A stretch of DNA of 64,000 bases, from positions 50,604 to 114,603 of the forward strand of contig NZ_JAHRWW010000053.1 of NCBI RefSeq assembly GCF_019104945.1. Reading direction: 5' to 3'. The translations under genes and the position numbers were made by a program. Positions 57,699-64,000 of this stretch are shown here, piece by piece. The notes below the pieces were generated by a model. It made no database searches. It saw nothing but the letters and a program-made list of their open reading frames with translations, and was not told the DNA's origin. This DNA comes from Thermomonas sp. (GTDB lineage Bacteria > Pseudomonadota > Gammaproteobacteria > Xanthomonadales > Xanthomonadaceae). Each line of letters starts with the position of its first letter. Within the stretch, counting starts at the first letter, position 1.

Positions 57699-58447
57699 TG
57701 AACGTCGGAACTGCCCAATACCGCGCACAGCAAAATAGCAATGTCGCTGGCATTGTCGGGCAGCATTCCGAACTCGTCCGCCGTATCGCCCACCACCTCG
57801 CCGCGCGCTTGCCGTCGAGTGTTGAAATCGACGATCTGATCCAAGCCGGCATGATCGGCCTATTGGAGGCAGCACGTAATTTCCAGTCCGACCAAGGCGC
57901 CACCTTCGAAACTTATGCATCCATCCGCATTCGCGGCGCGATGATCGACGCGATCCGCTCGGGCGACTGGGTTCCGCGTTCGGTGCACCGCCGCTACCGC
58001 GATGTGGTGGCAGTGACGCGCAGCATCGAACAACGCGAAGGCCGCGCCGCCAGCACCCAAGAAATCGCCGCTGGGCTGGGCATGAGCGTGGATGAATACC
58101 ACAGCATTGTGCAAGACGCCGCGCGCGGGCAGCTGCTCAGCCTCGACGAATACACCGAAGAACACGACGGCGAACCCAAGCTTGACCAGCGCGACACCGG
58201 CACCCCCGAGCGTCGCCTTGAGCAAGGCGCATTTCGGAGTGCACTGGGCGATGCCATCGGCAACCTGCCTGAGCGCGAACAACTGGTGCTCTCGCTGTAC
58301 TACGAGCAGGAATTGAATTTGCGCGAAATTGGCGAGGTACTCAACGTCAGCGAATCGCGGGTTTGTCAGATCCACGGGCAGGCCATGTTGAGACTTCGCT
58401 CACGTCTTACCGATTGGCGCAGCGAGATTGATGCCGACGAAGGCTAA
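57695..58447 (+). CDS. fliA: flagellar sigma factor sigma-28
   Basis: 250 residues with sigma region 2 (LVRRIAHHLAARLPSSVEIDDLIQAGMIGLLEAA in parts: EIDDLIQAGMIGLLEAA), region 3, and region 4 (EREQLVLSLYYEQELNLREI; LNVSESRVCQIHGQAM). Directs transcription of late flagellar and chemotaxis genes; a matching promoter lies just downstream before cheY. GTG 57695 overlaps the fleN stop and has GGAG nine bases upstream; ATG 57698 is equally possible. Confidence 0.96.
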   Translation: MMNVGTAQYRAQQNSNVAGIVGQHSELVRRIAHHLAARLPSSVEIDDLIQAGMIGLLEAARNFQSDQGATFETYASIRIRGAMIDAIRSGDWVPRSVHRRYRDVVAVTRSIEQREGRAASTQEIAAGLGMSVDEYHSIVQDAARGQLLSLDEYTEEHDGEPKLDQRDTGTPERRLEQGAFRSALGDAIGNLPEREQLVLSLYYEQELNLREIGEVLNVSESRVCQIHGQAMLRLRSRLTDWRSEIDADEG

Positions 58448-58485
58448 ATATCGCCTATCCTGTACACGTGGCCCCGGTCCCACTT

Positions 58486-58512
58486 TCAAGTTACTCTCCC
58501 TCTGACCGATAC
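58486..58512 (+). promoter_or_regulatory. sigma-28 (FliA) promoter of cheY
   Basis: TCAAGTTA (58486-58493), 11 bases, ACCGATAC (58505-58512). This agrees with the FliA consensus TCAAGTTT / GCCGATAA in thirteen of sixteen positions and in spacing. It sits 28 bases before the cheY ATG and directly after the fliA gene. Confidence 0.85.
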
Positions 58513-58540
58513 CCATAGAACAAGGTTTACAGGATTCAAC

Positions 58541-58933
58541 ATGGACAAAGGCATTCGCATCCTCATCGTTGACGACTTCTCGACCATGCGTCGCATCGTC
58601 AAAAATCTGCTAAGCGACTTGGGCTTCACCAATACCGCCGAAGCCGATGACGGTGCAACAGGTCTGGCGGAGCTACAAAAAGCCAAGTTCGATCTCGTGA
58701 TTACCGACTGGAACATGCCCGGCATGCCCGGCATCGAATTGCTCAAGGCGATCCGCGCCGCCCCCGAATTAAAAAAGATTCCGGTGCTGATGGTTACCGC
58801 CGAATCCAAACGTGAGCAGATCATCGAAGCGGCGCAGGCGGGCGTGAACGGCTACATCATTAAACCGTTTACCGCAGCGACCCTTGAAGATAAGCTCACC
58901 AAGATCTTTGAGCGAATGGAGAGTGCTGCATGA
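58541..58933 (+). CDS. cheY: chemotaxis response regulator CheY
   Basis: 130-residue receiver protein that carries the signal from CheA to FliM. Acidic pair IVDDFS, phospho-Asp56 in [12 protein letters not shown], Thr in MVTAESK and switch lysine 108 in YIIKPFT. The stop overlaps cheZ by four bases. First gene of a FliA-driven operon. Confidence 0.97.
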   Translation: MDKGIRILIVDDFSTMRRIVKNLLSDLGFTNTAEADDGATGLAELQKAKFDLVITDWNMPGMPGIELLKAIRAAPELKKIPVLMVTAESKREQIIEAAQAGVNGYIIKPFTAATLEDKLTKIFERMESAA

Positions 58934-59544
58934 CACTGCCCGAGCAACCACCGGCCATCCCAGCTGACGAAGCCCATATTGCCGAACGTCTCCGCGCTGC
59001 CATGGCGGCGCTGGAACAAGGTGATGGCAGCGTCTGGCGACGCCATCTCGACTCATTGATGGAATGGCGCCGGCAACCGGTGGTGGCCAGTTTGGTGAGC
59101 TTGGCCCGCGAGCTGGATGATCTTGAGCGCAGTATCGATGCGCGGATTCCAGCCGCAAAAGAAAGCAACAGCGGCCTTCCCGATGCCTGCAGTCGGCTGG
59201 AACATGTGGTCAAAATGACCGAAGAAGCCAGCATGCGCACCTTGGATCTGGCCGACGAATGCCGCACCCTGCTTGGCACGCTTGGCCCTGAGCACGAGGC
59301 CACAGTCGAAGCCATTCGCTCACGCCTGTCGCAAATGGCCGAGGCGCAAGGCTTCCAAGACCTTACCGGGCAAATCATTCAGAAGGTCATTCATTTGATT
59401 CGTTCGCTGCAAAGTGGTTTGGGTGACCTTAAAGCCATGACCAGCACCGATACTCAAGGCCACGGCCCGGCGGTGCAAGGCGTTGACCCGGCACCTGCCA
59501 CGCAAGACGAGGCCAACGACCTACTGGCCGCACTCGGGATCTAA
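58930..59544 (+). CDS. cheZ: chemotaxis phosphatase CheZ
   Basis: 204 residues, a long four-helix bundle that dephosphorylates CheY-P. The catalytic helix reads [17 protein letters not shown], with Asp and Gln of the DLTGQ motif as in E. coli CheZ. The C-terminal CheY-binding tail [13 protein letters not shown] matches the E. coli pattern QVDDLLDSLGF. A Pro/Asp-rich linker joins both. Confidence 0.95.
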   Translation: MTLPEQPPAIPADEAHIAERLRAAMAALEQGDGSVWRRHLDSLMEWRRQPVVASLVSLARELDDLERSIDARIPAAKESNSGLPDACSRLEHVVKMTEEASMRTLDLADECRTLLGTLGPEHEATVEAIRSRLSQMAEAQGFQDLTGQIIQKVIHLIRSLQSGLGDLKAMTSTDTQGHGPAVQGVDPAPATQDEANDLLAALGI

Positions 59545-59546
59545 GT

Positions 59547-61331
59547 ATGACGTCAGACGGATACGACGCCCGTGCCGACTTTCTCATCGAAGCGCGAGAA
59601 ATCCTCGACCGCCTCGGTGAGCAGGTCGTGGATCTGGAGCAAGCGCCCGAAGATCGCAGCACGCTAGACGCCGTATTCCGTGGTTTCCACACCATCAAAG
59701 GCGGCGCGGGGTTCCTTGACATCGCGCCGATGGTGGCGCTTTGCCACGCGTTTGAAGACCGCATCGACGCCGCCCGCAGCGGCACCCGTATGCTGGACTC
59801 CGACACCTTCGAGGCGGCCTACCGTTCGGTTGATCTATTGATCGACATGATGGACGCGCTGACCCACGGTGCTGAGCTTGAACCCGTTGACCCAGCCCTG
59901 CTCATTCAAATTCGTGGTGAAGACGCACATGTTGCCGCTCCGGCTGCCGCTGCTGCGCCCGCGTTTGATCTGCCCGACAATCTCGACGACCTCGACTTCG
60001 ACGCACTACTCGACAGCTTGCACGGCAAGGGAGGAATTCCCGGCGAAGCCGAAATTCCGCCACCTCCGCCCGCACCTGAGCCTGCAAAACCTGCAGCACC
60101 AACTAAACCGGCTGCAGGCGATAGCAAGCCCGCCGCAGGCGGCAGCGAGGCCGAACACACCGTGCGCGTGGACGTGCGTCGCCTTGATGCGCTCGTCAAT
60201 CTCGTGGGCGAACTGGTGCTGGCGCGCAACCGCCTCAAAACCATTCGCCCCACCCTACGCAGCGAAACACTCGACCGCGCCGTTACCGCACTCGACACCG
60301 TCACCGCACGCCTGCAAGGCGCGGTGATGTCGGCGCGTATGCAGCCAGTGAGCCGCGTGTTCACTCGCTTCCCCAAAGTGGCGCGTGATGTTGCACGCCA
60401 GCTCAGCAAACAGGTGGAATTAGTGGTTGAGGGCGGTGAAACCGAACTCGATCGCAACCTCGTGGAAGCCTTGTCCGACCCGCTTGTGCATCTCGTGCGC
60501 AACGCCATCGACCACGGCATCGAAACGCCCGAGAAGCGCCAAGCCACGGGCAAGCCCGTACAAGGCCGGGTACTGCTCTCGGCACAGCAAGAAGGCGATC
60601 ACGTTTCGATTGAAGTCAGCGATGATGGCGCGGGCATCGACCCCGAAGGCATCCGCCGCAGTGCGGTGAAAAAAGGCCTCATCGATAGCGAAGCCGCACT
60701 GCGTTTGTCTGAAGACGAATGTTTGGCGCTGCTGTTCCTGCCCGGTTTTTCAACGCGCACCGAGGTATCCAATATCTCCGGGCGCGGCGTGGGTATGGAC
60801 GTGGTGCAATCCAAAATCCGCGAGCTCTCCGGGCAAGTACAAATTCAGTCTGAGCTGGGCAAAGGCTCACGTTTCATCATTCGCGTGCCGCTGACACTGG
60901 CCATTCTGCCCACACTGCTGGTGGAAATTGACGAAGACGTGTACGCCCTGCCGCTGGTGCGCGTCATTGAAGTGGTCACCCACGAAGAAAGCCGCGTGCT
61001 ATGGATGGACGGCCAGCGCGTGCTTGATCTGCGTGAGCGCCCACTACCCGTGCTCTCCCTGCGCAATTGGCTGGGTATCCCCGGCGATCCCATCGACGCT
61101 ACGCGCGGCGTGGTGCTGCAGTCGGGCGAACAGCATTTCTGCCTCTTGGTGGATCGCGTCGTTGGCCGTGAAGAAGTTGTGATCAAAGCCCTGCCGCGTT
61201 CACTGCGCGGGATCTCCGGCTATGCGGGGGCAAGCCTTGTGGGCGACGGGCGCATGGCGATGATCTTGGATGTCGATGCACTGCTGGGCTCCGCGATGCG
61301 CGGCTCAAGTGCAGGCGCCCGCAGCCGATAG
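59547..61331 (+). CDS. cheA: chemotaxis histidine kinase CheA (no recognisable P2 domain)
   Basis: 594 residues. P1 phosphotransfer domain with His48 (FRGFHTIKGGAGF); then instead of a folded P2 domain a Pro/Ala-rich linker (about 120-205) containing the acidic helix DDLDFDALLDSLHG (147-160); P3 dimerisation (VRRLDALVNLVGELVLARNRL in parts), P4 kinase (LVHLVRNAIDHGIETPEKR; SDDGAGID; GRGVGMDVV) and P5 CheW-like domain. Starts two bases after cheZ. Confidence 0.95.
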   Translation: MTSDGYDARADFLIEAREILDRLGEQVVDLEQAPEDRSTLDAVFRGFHTIKGGAGFLDIAPMVALCHAFEDRIDAARSGTRMLDSDTFEAAYRSVDLLIDMMDALTHGAELEPVDPALLIQIRGEDAHVAAPAAAAAPAFDLPDNLDDLDFDALLDSLHGKGGIPGEAEIPPPPPAPEPAKPAAPTKPAAGDSKPAAGGSEAEHTVRVDVRRLDALVNLVGELVLARNRLKTIRPTLRSETLDRAVTALDTVTARLQGAVMSARMQPVSRVFTRFPKVARDVARQLSKQVELVVEGGETELDRNLVEALSDPLVHLVRNAIDHGIETPEKRQATGKPVQGRVLLSAQQEGDHVSIEVSDDGAGIDPEGIRRSAVKKGLIDSEAALRLSEDECLALLFLPGFSTRTEVSNISGRGVGMDVVQSKIRELSGQVQIQSELGKGSRFIIRVPLTLAILPTLLVEIDEDVYALPLVRVIEVVTHEESRVLWMDGQRVLDLRERPLPVLSLRNWLGIPGDPIDATRGVVLQSGEQHFCLLVDRVVGREEVVIKALPRSLRGISGYAGASLVGDGRMAMILDVDALLGSAMRGSSAGARSR

Positions 61332-61341
61332 GTGTGGGTAT

Positions 61342-62082
61342 ATGGATATTCTCAGCATTATCGGTGCGATCCTTGGGCTGATCGCCTTGGTGGGCGGAAG
61401 CATGCTCAAAGGCGCAGGCCTCTCGGGCCTGTGGTCACCAGCGGCATTCGTCATCGTCATCGTTGGCACCTTCGCTGCGATCTTGCTGCAAACCTCCCTG
61501 CCTACTTTTCGGCGCGCCCTACAAATTTTGAAGTGGGTGTTCGTGCCGCCGCCGCAAGACCACGCCTCGCTGATTGCGCGCATGGTGGAATGGAGCACCA
61601 CCTCGCGTAAGCAAGGCCTGCTCGCGCTGGAATCGCATCTCGATAATTTACGCGACCCATTTATGCGCAAAGGGTTGCAGATGGTCGTGGACGGCGTTGA
61701 GCCTGAAACCCTACGGCAGATGATGGAAATCGAATCGGAAGCGCAGAACCACCGCGACATTTCCGCTGCGAAAGTCTATGAAGGCATGGGTATCTATGCC
61801 CCTACCCTTGGCATCATCGGCGCGGTACTCGGCCTGATTGCCGTCATGCAAAACCTCACCGACCCCAGCAAGCTCGGCCACGGCATCGCGGCCGCATTTA
61901 CCGCCACGATCTACGGCATTGCATCGGCGAACCTCGCCTTCTTGCCCGTGGCATCAAAGCTCAAAGGCATCATCCATCGTCAGCAGGTGGAACGCGACAT
62001 GCTGATCGAAGGTCTTATCGCCATTGCCGAAGGTGAAAACCCGCGCAACATCGAGTCGCGCCTCAGCGGCTTCGTACATTGA
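61342..62082 (+). CDS. motC: flagellar motor stator protein MotC (MotA family)
   Basis: 246 residues, four transmembrane helices, with the MotA pattern: SIIGAILGLIALVGGSMLKG at the N-terminus, the cytoplasmic RKQGLLALESHLD charged loop, and APTLGIIGAVLGLIAVMQNL and GIAAAFTATIYGIASANL near the C-terminus containing the proline that lines the channel. Start ATG 61342 (MDILSIIG) follows a GGTGTGGG sequence. Together with MotD it forms the second stator type known in Pseudomonas; other stators may be encoded elsewhere. Confidence 0.94.
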   Translation: MDILSIIGAILGLIALVGGSMLKGAGLSGLWSPAAFVIVIVGTFAAILLQTSLPTFRRALQILKWVFVPPPQDHASLIARMVEWSTTSRKQGLLALESHLDNLRDPFMRKGLQMVVDGVEPETLRQMMEIESEAQNHRDISAAKVYEGMGIYAPTLGIIGAVLGLIAVMQNLTDPSKLGHGIAAAFTATIYGIASANLAFLPVASKLKGIIHRQQVERDMLIEGLIAIAEGENPRNIESRLSGFVH

Positions 62083-62094
62083 TCGAGGCGACGT

Positions 62095-63003
62095 ATGGCC
62101 CGCCGCCCCCGCCACCCGCCCGAAGAACACTTGAACCACGAAGCATGGGCCATTCCCTACGGTGACCTGCTCACCCTGCTCCTCGCGTTTTTCGTAGTGA
62201 TGTACGCCATCTCAACCCTCAATGAAGGCAAGTACCGCGTCGTAGCCGATGCGCTATCGGCGGCGTTTGGCGGCGCGCCGCGTTCGATCAAGCCCATTCA
62301 AGTGGGGCAAGTGCAGCTGCGCGGTGGTGATTTCGACCACCCTTCAGTAATCGACACTGGCGCCCGTCGTGGCCCGGCGCAGCCCACCCGTATTGAAGTT
62401 CCAATGCCGCTGACCCGGCGCGACATGGAAAACGCCACACCGGAAGCACAAAAGATGGCGGAAGCCGCCAGCAGCGCACAGCTCAGTGCACTCGGCAGCA
62501 AAATTGAATCGGCACTTTCAGGTCTTATCGGCAGCGGGGTCGTGCAGGTCAAACGCGGGCGCAATTATTTGGAGGTCGAAATTCAAAGCGACCTCCTGTT
62601 TCCCAGCGGCTCAGCGCAGCCCACCCAAGCGGCCCTTACTACCATCCACCAGCTAGGCAACGCCCTGCGCGAAGCCCCTAACGCCGTGCGCGTCGAAGGC
62701 TATACCGACAACCAACCTATTTCGAACGCGCAGTTCCGCTCCAATTGGGACCTTTCCACCGCCCGCGCCACGAATGTCGTAAACGCCCTGATCACTTCTG
62801 GCATCAGCCCTGATCGTTTAGCGGCAATGGGCTACAGTGAATACCAACCCATTGCGGATAACATCACGCAGGCCGGGCGTAGCAGCAACCGGCGGGTAGA
62901 AATCGTTATTTTAGAAAACTCACAAGCCGTCAACAGCGTCATGAATGGAGTGGACATGCGCGATACGCAAAGCCCGCAACCCACCACCGGAGTACAGCCA
63001 TAA
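62095..63003 (+). CDS. motD: flagellar motor stator protein MotD (MotB/OmpA family)
   Basis: 302 residues. One transmembrane helix (about 20-40) with the proton-carrying aspartate in PYGDLLTLLLAFFVVMYAIS (residue about 23), a periplasmic linker, and a C-terminal OmpA-type peptidoglycan-binding domain (VRVEGYTDNQPISN, LSTARATNVVNALI, AAMGYSEYQPIADN). The TAA stop overlaps the parA start by one base. Confidence 0.95.
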   Translation: MARRPRHPPEEHLNHEAWAIPYGDLLTLLLAFFVVMYAISTLNEGKYRVVADALSAAFGGAPRSIKPIQVGQVQLRGGDFDHPSVIDTGARRGPAQPTRIEVPMPLTRRDMENATPEAQKMAEAASSAQLSALGSKIESALSGLIGSGVVQVKRGRNYLEVEIQSDLLFPSGSAQPTQAALTTIHQLGNALREAPNAVRVEGYTDNQPISNAQFRSNWDLSTARATNVVNALITSGISPDRLAAMGYSEYQPIADNITQAGRSSNRRVEIVILENSQAVNSVMNGVDMRDTQSPQPTTGVQP

Positions 63004-63767
63004 TGCAGGTTTGGGCTATTGCCAACCAAAAAGGTGGCGTCGGCAAGACCACCACCACGCTCTGCCTCTCGCGCGGGCTCGCCGAGCTGGGCCACCGTGT
63101 TTTAGTCGTTGATATGGACCCGCACGGCTCCATCACCTGCGCCTTCCGTGTGCCTTCAGACCCACCACCGGCCGGGACACACGAGCTATTCAACGGGCAA
63201 AGTGTTGCTGAAATTGCACACGCCACCCCACTTGCCAACATCCACCTCATTGCCGCCCAGCCAGCGATGGCCACGTTAGAACGCCGCAGCGCCACCCAGC
63301 CGGGCCTTGGCCTTGCACTGGAGCGTGCGCTGCAGGCCGCTAAAGACGATTACGACTACGTGCTACTGGACTGCCCGCCCACGCTTAGCCTGCTTTTGGT
63401 CAACGCGCTCGCCGCCTGCGATCGTCTGATCGTCCCTAGCCAAACCGACCCACTCGCCATCCACGGCTTGCAAGGCATGATGCATACCGCTGCCATGGTC
63501 GAGCGCTCACGCGGGCGCCCCATGCTGCGGCAAGTCTTGCCCACCTTGTTTGACCGCCGCACCAAGTCCGGCCAGCACGTGCTTGAGCAAATGCAGACGC
63601 TGTACGGTGACGCCATCTGCAGCACCCCCATTCCGCTCGATACGCGCCTGCGCGATGCCGATATGCTTGCCAGCAAAGAACACCTCTATGGTCGCGGTCT
63701 AATGGCCTACGAGCACGCCCTGCAATGGCTGCTCGACACCGCCCCTGCCGCAAGGGAAGCCGCATGA
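63003..63767 (+). CDS. ParA-type ATPase for polar chemotaxis array positioning (ParC-like)
   Basis: 254 residues with deviant Walker A KGGVGKTTT (10-18), VVDMDPHGSI, LLDCPPTLSLLLVNAL and PSQTDPLAIHGL. No ParB gene or centromere-like site is next to it. Its place between motD and a CheW-domain protein matches ParC of Vibrio and Pseudomonas, which moves chemosensory arrays to the pole. Shares one base with motD and four with the next gene. Confidence 0.9.
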   Translation: MQVWAIANQKGGVGKTTTTLCLSRGLAELGHRVLVVDMDPHGSITCAFRVPSDPPPAGTHELFNGQSVAEIAHATPLANIHLIAAQPAMATLERRSATQPGLGLALERALQAAKDDYDYVLLDCPPTLSLLLVNALAACDRLIVPSQTDPLAIHGLQGMMHTAAMVERSRGRPMLRQVLPTLFDRRTKSGQHVLEQMQTLYGDAICSTPIPLDTRLRDADMLASKEHLYGRGLMAYEHALQWLLDTAPAAREAA

Positions 63768-64000
63768 GCACACAAGCGCCCCCGCCCAGCAACACGCCAA
63801 CACCCACGGCGGCAGTGGATGCCTACCTAGACGCGCTGTTAGGAGCCCCCGCCCCATCCCCACCAGCCGTGGAAAAGGTAGAAGACAAGCCTGAAGCAGT
63901 CGCTGAACCTGAAGTAGCTGCTGAACCTGAAGTAGCTGCTGAACCTGAAGTAGCTACTGAGCCTGAAGTAGCTACTGAGCCTGAAGCACCCCAACGTGTT
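63764..64000 (+). CDS. ParP/CheW-type coupling protein (5' part, cut by right edge)
   Basis: 79 codons are visible; the frame is open to the window end. The N-terminus is Pro-rich (MSTQAPPPSNTPTPTAA), then AVDAYLDALLGAP (17-29), then acidic repeats of AEPEVA. No CheW domain lies in the visible part, so the assignment rests on position after the ParA-type gene and on the family's typical Pro-rich, DYLDALL-type N-terminus. The ATG overlaps the upstream stop. Confidence 0.7.
   Translation, partial: MSTQAPPPSNTPTPTAAVDAYLDALLGAPAPSPPAVEKVEDKPEAVAEPEVAAEPEVAAEPEVATEPEVATEPEAPQRV
63902..63988 (+). repeat. 18-bp tandem repeat in the ParP-like gene
   Basis: Three identical units GCTGAACCTGAAGTAGCT (63902-63955), a fourth with two changes (63956-63973) and a partial fifth (63974-63988). 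Each unit encodes Ala/Thr-Glu-Pro-Glu-Val-Ala. The array is in frame and may extend past the edge. Confidence 0.92.

Noticed and set aside
63003..63767. ParA-type ATPase as a plasmid or chromosome partition system
   Set aside because: No parB or parS-like repeats beside it; it is embedded in the motD to CheW-type gene order of polar chemotaxis clusters.

Overview
The window is a gene-dense chromosomal segment of about 60% G+C from a gammaproteobacterium, most likely of the order Lysobacterales (Xanthomonadales). Three things point there: methionine synthase is split into two overlapping genes behind an ArsR-methyltransferase fusion; a single-domain response regulator of the VemR type sits between rpoN and fleQ; and the flagellar/chemotaxis order fliE-...-fleN-fliA-cheYZA-motCD-parA is that of Xanthomonas and Pseudomonas relatives. 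The genus cannot be resolved from sequence alone. I see no insertion sequence, prophage, integrase or CRISPR array, and no gene-free stretch reaches 300 bases.

Left part (1-13.7 kb): the 5' half of a large NAD-glutamate dehydrogenase gene (minus strand, running off the left edge), an acyl-CoA dehydrogenase, the arsR-type/metH1/metH2 methionine operon with a promoter and operator palindrome, lysS, a membrane diguanylate cyclase behind a sigma-54-like promoter, aat, infA and an unusual cysteine-synthase-fold PLP enzyme.

Signalling and lipid part (13.7-25.1 kb): a 1227-residue MHYT/PAS hybrid kinase overlaps an HD-GYP response regulator. They are followed by a group II amino-acid decarboxylase, a dual GGDEF-EAL membrane protein, a DedA membrane protein and, overlapping the latter, a sphingosine-1-phosphate-lyase-like enzyme. 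Together with the diguanylate cyclase there are three c-di-GMP turnover proteins in about 13 kb.

Middle part (25.1-36.7 kb): tRNA-Glu and tRNA-Ala genes with their own stable-RNA promoter and terminator, a DUF1249 protein, the divergent ppsR/ppsA pair, a copper/silver efflux operon (small Cys/His/Met-rich exported protein, cusC, cusB, cusA), then orn and tadA on the minus strand.

Right part (36.9-64 kb): rpoN, vemR and fleQ form the regulatory head of an almost uninterrupted flagellar and chemotaxis cluster: fliEFGHIJK, fliLMNOPQR, flhBAF, fleN, fliA, cheYZA, motCD, a ParA-type ATPase and the start of a ParP/CheW-type coupling protein cut by the right edge. Sigma-54 promoters are visible before fliE, fliI and fliL, and a sigma-28 promoter before cheY. 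This gives the expected hierarchy: RpoN/FleQ, then basal body and export genes plus fliA, then FliA-driven chemotaxis and motor genes. The most notable unexplained signals are a shared short acidic Leu-Leu motif in FliM, CheZ, CheA and the ParP-like protein, a 15-bp tandem repeat array inside fliK, a Cys/His-rich insertion in split MetH, and the sigma-54-like promoter on the diguanylate cyclase.
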